A DNA stretch of 64,000 bases from Oscillospiraceae bacterium (lineage in GTDB: Bacteria; Bacillota; Clostridia; Oscillospirales; Ruminococcaceae): assembly GCA_021200775.1 (NCBI GenBank), contig JAJQGB010000004.1, positions 186,001-250,000 on the forward strand, given 5' to 3'. Below are positions 36,788-44,914 of this stretch, piece by piece; the stretch's first letter is position 1; each line of letters starts with the position of its first letter. Both the position numbers and the translations under genes were made by a program. Below the pieces are notes generated by a model that did not search any database, was not told where the DNA came from, and worked only from the letters and a program-made list of their open reading frames with translations.

Positions 36788-38035
36788 CTATCTTATCTGT
36801 CCATTACCTGTTATGATATACTTGTAAGTCGTCATCTCCCGAAGTCCCATAGGTCCTCTTGCGTGGAGCTTCTGAGTGGAGATTCCAATTTCCGCTCCCA
36901 GACCGAATTCGTAGCCGTCGGTAAATCTCGTTGAAGCGTTGACATAAACTGCGGCGGCGTCGATTCTTTTCTGGAATTCCTCGGCGGCGGAAACGCTTTC
37001 GGTCACAATGCACTCTGAATGTCCGGAAGAATACTTCTGTATATGCTCAATTGCTTCATAGATATTGTCTACGACTTTGACAGCCAAAATGTAGTCCAAA
37101 AACTCTTTTTCGTAGTCTTCCTCGGTTGCCGGAACGACAGACTTTCCAAGAATCATCTTCGTCAATTCGCAACCTCTCAGTTCAACATGTGACTTGTCAA
37201 GCCTCTTTTTAAGAGCAGGAAGGAAATCCTCGGCGATATCCTTGTGGACAAGAAGAGTCTCGGCGGCGTTGCAGACGGAAGGTCTCGAAGTTTTCGCATT
37301 GTCGACGATATCAACCGCCATAGGTATGCTTGCAGAAGAATCAACATAAATGTGGCAGTTTCCGGTGCCTGTCTGGATAACCGGAACGGTTGCGTTCTGA
37401 ACGACGGCATTTATGAGTCCGGCACCGCCTCTGGGAATAAGCAGGTCTATAATTCCGTTCGCCTTCATCATCTGCTCTGTCGATTGCCTTGTGACATCCT
37501 CAACAAGTTGGACTGAATCTTTGGGAAGACCGGCTTCGGCTACAGCATCACGCATAATCATCGCTAAGATTGTATTTGTGTAGATAGCTTCCTTTCCGCC
37601 TCTGAGAATTACGGCATTTCCGCTTTTCAGGCAGAGAACCCCGGCGTCGACCGTTACGTTCGGTCTCGACTCGTATATGATTCCGATGACACCCATCGGA
37701 ACACTGATTTTCGTGATTTTAAGTCCATTAGGTCTTATCTCTCCACCTTCAACGATTCCAACAGGGTCGGGGAGTGCGGCAACCTTTCGTACACCGTCGG
37801 CAATATCAAGGATTCTCTTTTCGTTCAGATAAAGTCTGTCGGTCATGGTGTCGCTCATGCCAGCCTTCTCAGCCGACTTTACATCAATTCTGTTTTGCTC
37901 TAGAATATCACGCTTGTGCTTTTCAAGTGAATCTGCAATCAACATAAGCGCCGAATTTCTGAGGTCTACAGACGAGCAGGAGAGCTCTTTTTTAGCTTCA
38001 ACTGCGTTCCTGCCGATGGTTTCAAAATCAGTCAT
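36788..38035 (-). CDS. proA: gamma-glutamyl phosphate reductase
   Basis: NADPH-dependent reduction of gamma-glutamyl phosphate to glutamate semialdehyde, the second step of proline synthesis. It has 415 residues of the aldehyde-dehydrogenase fold. The catalytic cysteine is in TSRPSVCNAAETLLV, with upstream IYESRPNVTVDAGVLCLKSGNA and C-terminal ARGPMGLREMTTYKY. The ATG at 38035 follows AGGAGTGAG. It starts 4 bp after the proB stop, so the two are coupled. ProB hands it an unstable intermediate. Confidence 0.97.
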   Translation of the reverse strand: MTDFETIGRNAVEAKKELSCSSVDLRNSALMLIADSLEKHKRDILEQNRIDVKSAEKAGMSDTMTDRLYLNEKRILDIADGVRKVAALPDPVGIVEGGEIRPNGLKITKISVPMGVIGIIYESRPNVTVDAGVLCLKSGNAVILRGGKEAIYTNTILAMIMRDAVAEAGLPKDSVQLVEDVTRQSTEQMMKANGIIDLLIPRGGAGLINAVVQNATVPVIQTGTGNCHIYVDSSASIPMAVDIVDNAKTSRPSVCNAAETLLVHKDIAEDFLPALKKRLDKSHVELRGCELTKMILGKSVVPATEEDYEKEFLDYILAVKVVDNIYEAIEHIQKYSSGHSECIVTESVSAAEEFQKRIDAAAVYVNASTRFTDGYEFGLGAEIGISTQKLHARGPMGLREMTTYKYIITGNGQIR

Positions 38036-38039
38036 AATC

Positions 38040-38828
38040 TCACTCCTTATCAGTCGTGAATAGCGTTCCAATTTGCTTGCCGTCAAATACGTCGTACAAA
38101 TTAGTCGGTCGCTTGCCGTTTATAATCATCATATCTATATTTTCACTGAGTGCAATTTTGGCCGCTTTTAGCTTTGTCGCCATTCCGCCGGTTCCAAGTC
38201 CTGAAGCAGAGCCGCCGGCAATTTTCAGCAAATCATCCGAAACCTCAGTGATTTTAGAAATCAGTTTCGCATCACTGTTTACCTTCGGATCACATTCATA
38301 GAGTCCGTCGATGTCCGACATTATGATGAGTGTATCTGCTTTCGTCAGTACTGCAACAATTGCGGCGAGAGTATCATTTTCTCCGACTTCAAGCTCCAGC
38401 TCATCTATAGCCACAACGTCATTTTCGTTGACAATAGGTATAGCTCCCAATTCAAGAACTTTACCCAGCGAGTTGATGACGTTCTCTTTTCTTTCATCAG
38501 TCAGAACAAACTTCGTAAGTAATACCTGTGCGGCAATGATACCGTATTCGTTAAAATACTTCTCATAGATATTCATCAGCTCGCATTGACCTACAGCGGC
38601 ACAAGCCTGTTTAGTAGGAGTGTCCTTAGGTCTTTCCTTCATTCCAAGTCTTGCGGCACCCAGCCCGATAGCTCCGGAAGTGACTAAAACTATCTCAACT
38701 CCCGAGTTCTTGATATCCGAAATAACCTTGACAAGCTCCTCAACATGTCGGATGTTGAGTTGTCCGGAAGGATGAGTGAGGGTGGAGGTGCCGACTTTTA
38801 TAACTACTCGTTTGAGTTTGTCTTTCAT
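38040..38828 (-). CDS. proB: glutamate 5-kinase without PUA domain
   Basis: Phosphorylates glutamate to gamma-glutamyl phosphate. It has 262 residues, the length of the amino-acid-kinase domain alone, so the C-terminal PUA domain found in the 367-residue E. coli enzyme is absent. Motifs are VVIKVGTSTLTHPSG, VLVTSGAIGLGAARLG, NENDVVAIDE and the GGMATKLKAA helix. The ATG at 38828 follows AGAAAAGG by 10 nt. A TTG at 38837 is too close to it. Feedback inhibition by proline is usual for the family but not readable here. Confidence 0.96.
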   Translation of the reverse strand: MKDKLKRVVIKVGTSTLTHPSGQLNIRHVEELVKVISDIKNSGVEIVLVTSGAIGLGAARLGMKERPKDTPTKQACAAVGQCELMNIYEKYFNEYGIIAAQVLLTKFVLTDERKENVINSLGKVLELGAIPIVNENDVVAIDELELEVGENDTLAAIVAVLTKADTLIIMSDIDGLYECDPKVNSDAKLISKITEVSDDLLKIAGGSASGLGTGGMATKLKAAKIALSENIDMMIINGKRPTNLYDVFDGKQIGTLFTTDKE

Positions 38829-38851
38829 ATATATCAAACCTTTTCTGTATT

Positions 38852-39787
38852 TTATCCCGCTACGTTATTAGTTGGGCTTCCATCAAGATATGCCTTGATG
38901 TTGTCCCTGACAAGCCCTATGAGCCTTACTCTTGTCTCAATAGGTGCCCATGCTACATGAGGAGTAATCACGCAATTCGGAAGTCCAAGCAAAGGACACT
39001 CCGGCGATATAGGCTCCTCTGTCAGAACGTCAACTGCGGCAAAAGCAATCGTTCCATTATTCAGAGCTTCGGCAAGGTCTCTCTCATTTATAACTCCGCC
39101 TCGTGAAGTATTCACAAGCATGGCAGTAGGCTTCATCATTGAAAGCGTTTCAGCATTAATCAGCTCTCTAGTGCCTTCATTCAGAGGGCAATGAAGAGTA
39201 ACAATATCTGAGCCTTTCAAAACCTCTTCCAAGGTATTACTCGGACCCGTTCTTGTGTACACCAGAACATCCATATTGAACGCCTTAGCAATCTTCGCAA
39301 CCGATTTTCCGATAGCACCGTAGCCGATAATTCCGATAGTTTTGCCGGAAATCTCATTAAGTGGTATTTCAAAGTGCGTAAACAGCTTCGATTTGCCCCA
39401 GCTTCCACTCTGAACATAGTTGTTGTATTCATGAATCTTTGAGAAGTGATTGAGAATAAGGGCAAAAGTGTGCTGGGCTACTGCGTCGGAAGAGTATCCG
39501 GGAACATTCGCAACAACACAACCGTGCTTCCTGGCGGCATCAATCTCGATGTTGTTGTACCCGGTTGCAAAAAGCCCTATAAATTTAAGATTCGGGCACT
39601 TCAGGAAAACCTCTTCAGTGATTCTGCATTTGTTCGTGAGAACTATCTCGGCGTCGCCGATATTAGTTGCAATCTCATCAGGTGCAGTGAATCCGAAAAC
39701 GGTAGTATCTACAAGGGAAGTAAGCGGTTCAAGTGATACGTCTCCGCTTGTGACAGTGTCAGCATCCAGAATAACAGCTCTTGACAT
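38852..39787 (-). CDS. D-2-hydroxyacid dehydrogenase (glycerate dehydrogenase/hydroxypyruvate reductase-like)
   Basis: A 311-residue NAD-dependent D-isomer-specific dehydrogenase. The nucleotide motif is GIIGYGAIGKSVA. The catalytic triad is in TSRGGVINE (Arg), VLTEEPISP (Glu) and TPHVAWAP (His). The tryptophan in HVAWAP and overall similarity favour glycerate dehydrogenase (HprA), but other 2-ketoacids are possible. The start is the ATG with GGAGGG 6 nt upstream. It lies between a small membrane protein and proB in one operon. A metabolic link to proline synthesis is not obvious. Confidence 0.9.
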   Translation of the reverse strand: MSRAVILDADTVTSGDVSLEPLTSLVDTTVFGFTAPDEIATNIGDAEIVLTNKCRITEEVFLKCPNLKFIGLFATGYNNIEIDAARKHGCVVANVPGYSSDAVAQHTFALILNHFSKIHEYNNYVQSGSWGKSKLFTHFEIPLNEISGKTIGIIGYGAIGKSVAKIAKAFNMDVLVYTRTGPSNTLEEVLKGSDIVTLHCPLNEGTRELINAETLSMMKPTAMLVNTSRGGVINERDLAEALNNGTIAFAAVDVLTEEPISPECPLLGLPNCVITPHVAWAPIETRVRLIGLVRDNIKAYLDGSPTNNVAG

Positions 39788-39800
39788 AGAAAACCCTCCA

Positions 39801-40229
39801 TCAAGGATTGTAACCGTCAAATGCCTGATTGATTACATTGTCGTCGGCATCATTTCCGGCAAGCTTTGAGCGCTCAACCTTTACTGCCTGTTCGACATCC
39901 TTCAAATCATCAACATCTCCGCCTTCAGAACCGGATTCATCATTAGGCTGATTTTTAGAATTCTTCCTATCCTGAAGCCAGAAGACGAAGATTGCGACCA
40001 GAAGTATGACTTCGCATACGCCAACAACAGCCGCAGTAGTGGAATCTCCATAGAACTGCAAAATTAGAGGCAAATCGCAGACCAAAAGCCAAAGTAAGTC
40101 GACTATCTTGCGTTTCTTCAAGTAAAGAACCAAAAAGACAACAGTTGCAATTATGCAAAAAATAATGTGCATATTCTTGGGAAGCGGAGCAAACCTCGAT
40201 TGAAGAGTCGATGCCAAAACAAAATTCAT
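39801..40229 (-). CDS. small membrane protein of unknown function
   Basis: A 142-residue protein with three hydrophobic segments (about 19-37, 43-60, 65-85) followed by a charged, acidic cytosolic tail of about 55 residues. No family is recognised. It is the first gene of the five-gene minus-strand operon ending at 35807, with GGAAAGGTGA upstream of its ATG and 13 bp to the dehydrogenase gene. Confidence 0.7.
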   Translation of the reverse strand: MNFVLASTLQSRFAPLPKNMHIIFCIIATVVFLVLYLKKRKIVDLLWLLVCDLPLILQFYGDSTTAAVVGVCEVILLVAIFVFWLQDRKNSKNQPNDESGSEGGDVDDLKDVEQAVKVERSKLAGNDADDNVINQAFDGYNP

Positions 40230-40280
40230 AACGATATAATCACCTTTCCAAATCAGATAAGAGTATTGCGCATTTATAAT

Positions 40281-40309
40281 ATTATAGCATGAAGACGGCG
40301 AAATTGCAA
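40281..40309 (-). promoter_or_regulatory. promoter for the 40229-35807 operon
   Basis: Minus strand TTGCAA (40309-40304), 17 bp, TATAAT (40286-40281). Confidence 0.65.
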
Positions 40310-40405
40310 TACAAGAAGTGAGTTTGTGGCAATAATGAACAATTTTAAAATCGCTGTTGCGTGAAAATTCTATTTCAAATTATTTTTAAAATCGTCCCCA
40401 ATCTG

Positions 40406-40434
40406 TTGACATTTGCCATTCTATCGTGTACTAT
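40406..40434 (+). promoter_or_regulatory. promoter for the NCS2 permease
   Basis: TTGACA (40406-40411), 17 bp, TACTAT (40429-40434). It gives a 5' leader of about 93 nt. Confidence 0.65.
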
Positions 40435-40443
40435 ATATTGTGT

Positions 40444-40505
40444 GATGAATTTGTGACTATAAGTGATTAATTCGTCAACATCAGCGGACGAAATTCTGAA
40501 ATTTC
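40444..40505 (+). promoter_or_regulatory. leader RNA with mutually exclusive hairpins upstream of the NCS2 permease
   Basis: Four segments can pair in turn: GATGAATT (40444-40451) with AATTCGTC (40469-40476), AATTCGTC with GACGAAATT (40487-40495, one bulge), and GAAATT (40490-40495) with AATTTC (40500-40505). The layout resembles an attenuator or riboswitch expression platform. The sequence does not match the purine riboswitch core, and no T-run follows the last hairpin, so control of translation is more likely than termination. Confidence 0.45.
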
Positions 40506-40533
40506 TTCTGCAAAACCGAAAGGATTGATAAAC

Positions 40534-41964
40534 ATGGAAAAACTTTTTAAGCTTAAGGAGAACGGCACAACAGTTAAAACCGAAATCCTTGCCGGCTTGA
40601 CCACGTTCATGACAATGGCATATATCATTGCTTTGAACCCAAATCTGCTGACAAATTTTGGTGCTGAAGGTTCCGGGCTCTGGAACGGCGTATTCATGGC
40701 AACCTGTATTGCCTCAGGCGTAGGTACCATCTGCATGGCGTTCCTTGCAAACAAACCCTTTGCTATGGCTCCTGGTATGGGTCTCAACAGTTTCTTTGCT
40801 ATAGTTGTTGCAAATATCGCAACACTTGCAAGCTGTTCCTACCTTCAGGCGTATCAGGCAGGTCTCTGTATAATCCTGATTGAGGGCGTTATTTTCTTCT
40901 TCCTCTCCATCTTCAATATCAGAGATAAAATTGTTCAAGCTATTCCCATTGGAATCAGAACTGCTATTGCTCCCGCAATCGGTCTCATGCTCTTAAACAT
41001 CGGCTTTGGCTCAAACGTAGGTGTTTATGACGATGCTGGAAACTGCTACTATGTATTCAGCAACTTCTTTGGTTCACTCACTCCCTCTGTTCTCAAAGAC
41101 ACGATGGTAGGTGATACCGCTTACCCGACAATGGTACTGACCGTCGTCACAATCTTCATCGGTCTCTTTGCAATGATTATTCTTAAGCACTACAATGTCA
41201 AGGCTAACGTGCTTTTGGGTATGCTTATCGGTTCGGTTGTTTACTGGGCAGGGGAAGCAATTTTCCTGGGCGTAAATCCGTTTGCAAGCCTTGCAGGTGC
41301 ATCCTTCCTTCCACACTTCGGCGACATGGCAGAGACAACTCTCTTCAAGTTCGACTTCGCTACACTCTTTGATATCGGCTGGTTCACTGTCATCACGCTT
41401 GTCATCACCTTCTGCATGATTGATATGTTCGACACCATCGGAACTCTTGTCGGAACAGCCACAAGAGCCGGTATGGTAGATGAAAACGGCAACATGCCCC
41501 AGATGAAGGAAGCACTCCTTTCCGACTCAGTAGGTACTCTCGTCGGTTCAGTTACGGGTACTTCCACAGTTACCACCTTCGTCGAGTCTGCTTCCGGTGT
41601 TGAGGCAGGAGGAAGAACAGGTCTTACAGCACTTACAACCGGTATTCTCTTCTTAGCCTGCATGTTCCTGGCTCCGATTGCCGCTATCATTCCTGCTGCG
41701 GCTACTTCGTCAGCTCTTATCTATGTCGGAATTCTCATGCTCTCCGGACTTAAGAATCTTGACTTCAGCGATTTCTCACAGCTTGCTCCTGCGGCAATCA
41801 TGCTTATCGGTATGCCGGTAACCGGTTCCATCGGACACGCAATCGGCTTGGGTCTCATCACCTACACCGTAATCAAGCTCTGCACCGGCAAGTTCAAGGA
41901 AGTTTCCTGGCTGACAATCGTCATCTCGATTATCTTCCTTATCAAGTTCTTTGTTGTAGCATAA
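40534..41964 (+). CDS. NCS2 family nucleobase permease (AzgA/PbuG type)
   Basis: A 476-residue membrane transporter with about 12-14 hydrophobic segments. The N-terminus KTEILAGLTTFMTMAYIIALNP and the signatures FAMAPGMGLNSFFA and DMFDTIGTLVGTATRAG identify the AzgA-like hypoxanthine/guanine/adenine branch of NCS2. It should import purine bases by proton symport. The ATG at 40534 follows GAAAGGATTGATAAAC. It is a single-gene unit with its own promoter, a structured leader and a terminator, as purine permeases often are. Confidence 0.93.
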   Translation: MEKLFKLKENGTTVKTEILAGLTTFMTMAYIIALNPNLLTNFGAEGSGLWNGVFMATCIASGVGTICMAFLANKPFAMAPGMGLNSFFAIVVANIATLASCSYLQAYQAGLCIILIEGVIFFFLSIFNIRDKIVQAIPIGIRTAIAPAIGLMLLNIGFGSNVGVYDDAGNCYYVFSNFFGSLTPSVLKDTMVGDTAYPTMVLTVVTIFIGLFAMIILKHYNVKANVLLGMLIGSVVYWAGEAIFLGVNPFASLAGASFLPHFGDMAETTLFKFDFATLFDIGWFTVITLVITFCMIDMFDTIGTLVGTATRAGMVDENGNMPQMKEALLSDSVGTLVGSVTGTSTVTTFVESASGVEAGGRTGLTALTTGILFLACMFLAPIAAIIPAAATSSALIYVGILMLSGLKNLDFSDFSQLAPAAIMLIGMPVTGSIGHAIGLGLITYTVIKLCTGKFKEVSWLTIVISIIFLIKFFVVA

Positions 41965-41993
41965 CCCCCACCTACTTATATTTTTCCTGAAAA

Positions 41994-42023
41994 AGTCGCT
42001 GGCATTTTGTCGGCGATTTTTTC
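41994..42023 (+). terminator. intrinsic terminator after the permease
   Basis: TCGCTG with CGGCGA around a 9-nt loop, then T6. Confidence 0.8.
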
Positions 42024-42063
42024 TTATCTTAGGATAAGTCAATAATCTTCTTATTTTTGTCAA

Positions 42064-42093
42064 TTGACATGAGTTGCTCGCTTATGTTATCAT
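42064..42093 (+). promoter_or_regulatory. promoter for the GH30 gene
   Basis: TTGACA (42064-42069), 18 bp, TATCAT (42088-42093). Confidence 0.55.
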
Positions 42094-42126
42094 AATAATA
42101 TGTAAAAACAGTTGGGAGGTTACTGT

Positions 42127-43740
42127 ATGAAAAAATTATTCAGGCTTCTGTCTCTTACTTTGGTGCTGATTTTCACTGTATCTGCACTTGGTGTTGAAGC
42201 TTTTGCAGAAACTACAGTCAGTATAGATATGGACACAACGTATCAGACGATTGATGGGTTTGGTGCTTCATACACATGGTACAGCGACTGGCTCGTAAAC
42301 AACGTAAATGCTGAGACTGCATACGACTGGATTTTTAATGATGCCGAATTCAACATTCTGAGATTCAGAGACCTAAATCACGTCGGAGACGAATATCAAA
42401 GCGCCTTGGATGGCTATCAGACATATTACGCTTTCTATTCTGCAGCTTTGGAGCGTGGAATTGAGCCGATTGTTCTTGTAACCAGCTGGGGACAATATGA
42501 CAGAGATCTCGACTTCGTAGCTTTCACTGAGCTTGACGACAACGGCTATACCTATTACACTCTTGCAAAAGACGAAAACGGCGAGTATATGTATGATGAG
42601 CTCGCTCAGTTCTGTGTCGAGTCTGTCCAGCTCTTCTTCGATGCCGGAATACCGGTTGACTATTTCTCAATTTCCAACGAGACTGAGCTTCAAGGCTTCC
42701 AGATAGACGAAAACGGCAATGCCCGTAATGAAGCCGGGTTCTTCTTCGGAGCAGAGGAGGACGAATACCACTGTTGCTACTGGAAGGCTCACTTAGCGGT
42801 TTATGAGGCGTTCCAGGAAGCCTTCGGCGAGTATGCTCCCAGCATAACAGGTGCTGAGGTAATGGCAGATACTGCTTCCTGGCTGGAGGCATATCTTACA
42901 CCTCTTATTGAAAACGGTGGTGCTGACACTTTCGAAGTAATTGCCCATCACCTTTACGGCAGTCAGAACACTCCCACAACGTATTCTGAAGTTGCTGACC
43001 TCTACTATGGTGACTACACCCTTTGGCAAACCGAATGGTACTACAACGAATATATAAACCATGCCGAAAAGATGGCAAACGAGTTCATCTACGAGGGCAT
43101 CAGTGCTTATCTCTACTGGAACGGTGTCTGGCCGTTTGACAGTGGAAACTGTCTTATTGAATTAAGCAGTTCAAGCAGTGATGCTGATATCACGAGAATG
43201 GGAAATCACTATATAATGATGCACTTTTCCAAGTACGTCAAGAGCGGCTATGAGCGTGTTGAGGTCGAAAATGACTCAAGCTCAACAATAGTCGCATTCA
43301 AGGCTCCCAATGACTCCAGACTTGTTATCGTTGCTGTAAATAATACAGATGAAGATGACGAAATCACTTTTGACATTGGTGACGCAGAAATAACCGATTC
43401 CTTCGGCTATCAGACGATAGGAAACGAAAACCGGTATAAGTATTCCTACTGGAACGAAGTCTCCTATTCGGAGACGAGGAACTATCTCCCGGCACAGAGT
43501 GTAACCACATTCGTAATCGACATGCCGACTAACCCCGACTATGTCGAAGTAGTCTCAGAGAAGACAGTAAATCCGCTTGTGAAAACTCCATCAAGCGGAG
43601 TAGAAACCTGGCAGATTGCCATTGCAGTTGTTGCTGTAGTACTGGTAGTAGTGATTGCAGTTGTGATTGTTGTCATTACAAAGAAAAAGAAACCCTCAAC
43701 GGCAGAACCAACTCCTGAAGATAATAACTCAGATGAATAA
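42127..43740 (+). CDS. membrane-anchored GH30 family glycoside hydrolase
   Basis: A 537-residue exported enzyme. A signal peptide (about 1-27, ending VEAFA) precedes a family 30 (beta/alpha)8 barrel beginning TIDGFGASYTW. The acid/base is probably E185 in SISNETE and the nucleophile E303 in LWQTEWYYN. A beta domain follows. Near the C-terminus a hydrophobic helix (about 500-522), KKKK and an acidic tail would fix the enzyme to the outer face of the membrane with the tail inside. GH30 includes glucuronoxylanases, glucosylceramidases and beta-1,6-glucanases. Xylanase-like use fits the GH39 and GH3 genes upstream but is inferred. The ATG at 42127 follows GGGAGG. Confidence 0.88.
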   Translation: MKKLFRLLSLTLVLIFTVSALGVEAFAETTVSIDMDTTYQTIDGFGASYTWYSDWLVNNVNAETAYDWIFNDAEFNILRFRDLNHVGDEYQSALDGYQTYYAFYSAALERGIEPIVLVTSWGQYDRDLDFVAFTELDDNGYTYYTLAKDENGEYMYDELAQFCVESVQLFFDAGIPVDYFSISNETELQGFQIDENGNARNEAGFFFGAEEDEYHCCYWKAHLAVYEAFQEAFGEYAPSITGAEVMADTASWLEAYLTPLIENGGADTFEVIAHHLYGSQNTPTTYSEVADLYYGDYTLWQTEWYYNEYINHAEKMANEFIYEGISAYLYWNGVWPFDSGNCLIELSSSSSDADITRMGNHYIMMHFSKYVKSGYERVEVENDSSSTIVAFKAPNDSRLVIVAVNNTDEDDEITFDIGDAEITDSFGYQTIGNENRYKYSYWNEVSYSETRNYLPAQSVTTFVIDMPTNPDYVEVVSEKTVNPLVKTPSSGVETWQIAIAVVAVVLVVVIAVVIVVITKKKKPSTAEPTPEDNNSDE

Positions 43741-43755
43741 CTCATGGATTTTCCC

Positions 43756-43789
43756 AAATCAGTCGCCCAAAAAAGGCGGCTGATTTTTT
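43756..43789 (+). terminator. intrinsic terminator after GH30
   Basis: AAATCAGTCGCC (43756-43767) with GGCGGCTGATTT (43775-43786), loop CAAAAAA, T6 tail. Confidence 0.88.
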
Positions 43790-43911
43790 CAAAAAATTTT
43801 TCCTGTGGGTGCAATAATCGGAGGGTTTGATGTGTATTAGTAATTGGAAAGATGTGAGGACATTAGAAACGGCATAATTATTAAGATTTGATTAAGATTT
43901 GCCCGTCTGTA

Positions 43912-43940
43912 TTGCAATGGATTGGAAAATATCCTATAAT
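43912..43940 (+). promoter_or_regulatory. promoter for the MacB-like ABC unit
   Basis: TTGCAA (43912-43917), 17 bp, TATAAT (43935-43940). Confidence 0.65.
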
Positions 43941-43962
43941 ATAAATATCACAGGAAGAAAGG

Positions 43963-44889
43963 ATGGCACAATGGATGAATGATGAAACCGTTATCCTTCC
44001 AGAGGATAATAATATAAATATTAGTCCGGATGATTTCAACTTCAATCTGCGTGAAGTGTCTTCAACTACGCCTGATAAGGTTGCAGAAACGGCAATCAAA
44101 CAGTCTCAGGCTGAAGAGCCCAAGCCGGATAAAGAAAAGAAACCGGCAATCATAATAGATAATCTGTCAAAGGTCTTCGTAATCGGAAAAGAAAAAGTGA
44201 GAGCTTTATATAACGTAAACCTGACTATCTATGAAGATGAGATTGTCTGCCTCTTAGGAACATCCGGCTCAGGCAAATCTACGCTTTTAAACCTGATGGC
44301 AGGGCTTGAAAAACCGACAAAAGGCTCTGTCACAATCTTCGGCGAGCGAGTGGACAAGATGAGTGAAAGAAAGCTCGCTGTGTTCCGGCAAAAGAATATG
44401 GGCTTCGTGTTCCAGTCGTATAATCTTCTCCCGACTCAGAATGCTATCGATAACGTGAGTATGCCTCTAGCGTTCGCAGGAGTCAAACGAAAAGACCGGA
44501 CAAAGCGATCAAAAGAAATGCTGAAGCTGGTAGGTCTCGGAAAGCGAATGAAGCACAAACCCACCCAGATGTCCGGCGGTCAGCAACAACGTGTCGGAAT
44601 TGCAAGGGCATTCGTTGCGAAGCCAAAAATTGTTTTCGCCGACGAACCCACAGGAAACCTCGACACAAGAACTACAATCGAAGTCATGGAAATGATGGTC
44701 TCGATTTCAAGAGAGAATCACCAGACATTGGTTATCGTTACCCACGACGTAGAGATTGCGGCATATGCCGATAAGATTTACCACATTACCGACGGAGTAA
44801 TATCCGCCGTAGAAGACAACCGTTCAAAACAAATTGCAGTAGGTTCCACGGAAGCCTCAGATATAATCAAGGCTGCCGAGTCAGTATAA
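43963..44889 (+). CDS. ABC transporter ATP-binding protein, MacB/LolD type
   Basis: A 308-residue ATPase. An unusual hydrophilic acidic N-terminal extension of about 65 residues precedes the nucleotide-binding domain. That domain has Walker A GTSGSGKST (about 98-106), FQSYNLLPTQNA (Q-loop), signature MSGGQQQR, Walker B IVFADEP and a switch histidine in VTHD. It belongs to the group that drives FtsX-like permeases by mechanotransmission. The start ATG 43963 follows AGGAAG. ATG 43975 is possible. It heads a three-gene unit with a surface protein (44915) and the permease (46808). Confidence 0.93.
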   Translation: MAQWMNDETVILPEDNNINISPDDFNFNLREVSSTTPDKVAETAIKQSQAEEPKPDKEKKPAIIIDNLSKVFVIGKEKVRALYNVNLTIYEDEIVCLLGTSGSGKSTLLNLMAGLEKPTKGSVTIFGERVDKMSERKLAVFRQKNMGFVFQSYNLLPTQNAIDNVSMPLAFAGVKRKDRTKRSKEMLKLVGLGKRMKHKPTQMSGGQQQRVGIARAFVAKPKIVFADEPTGNLDTRTTIEVMEMMVSISRENHQTLVIVTHDVEIAAYADKIYHITDGVISAVEDNRSKQIAVGSTEASDIIKAAESV

Positions 44890-44914
44890 GTAAGCAAAGA
44901 AAGGACATTACATC

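Noticed and set aside
40435-40533. Purine riboswitch upstream of the NCS2 permease
   Set aside because: The conserved loop sequences of the purine aptamer are not present. The leader is reported only as an unassigned structure.
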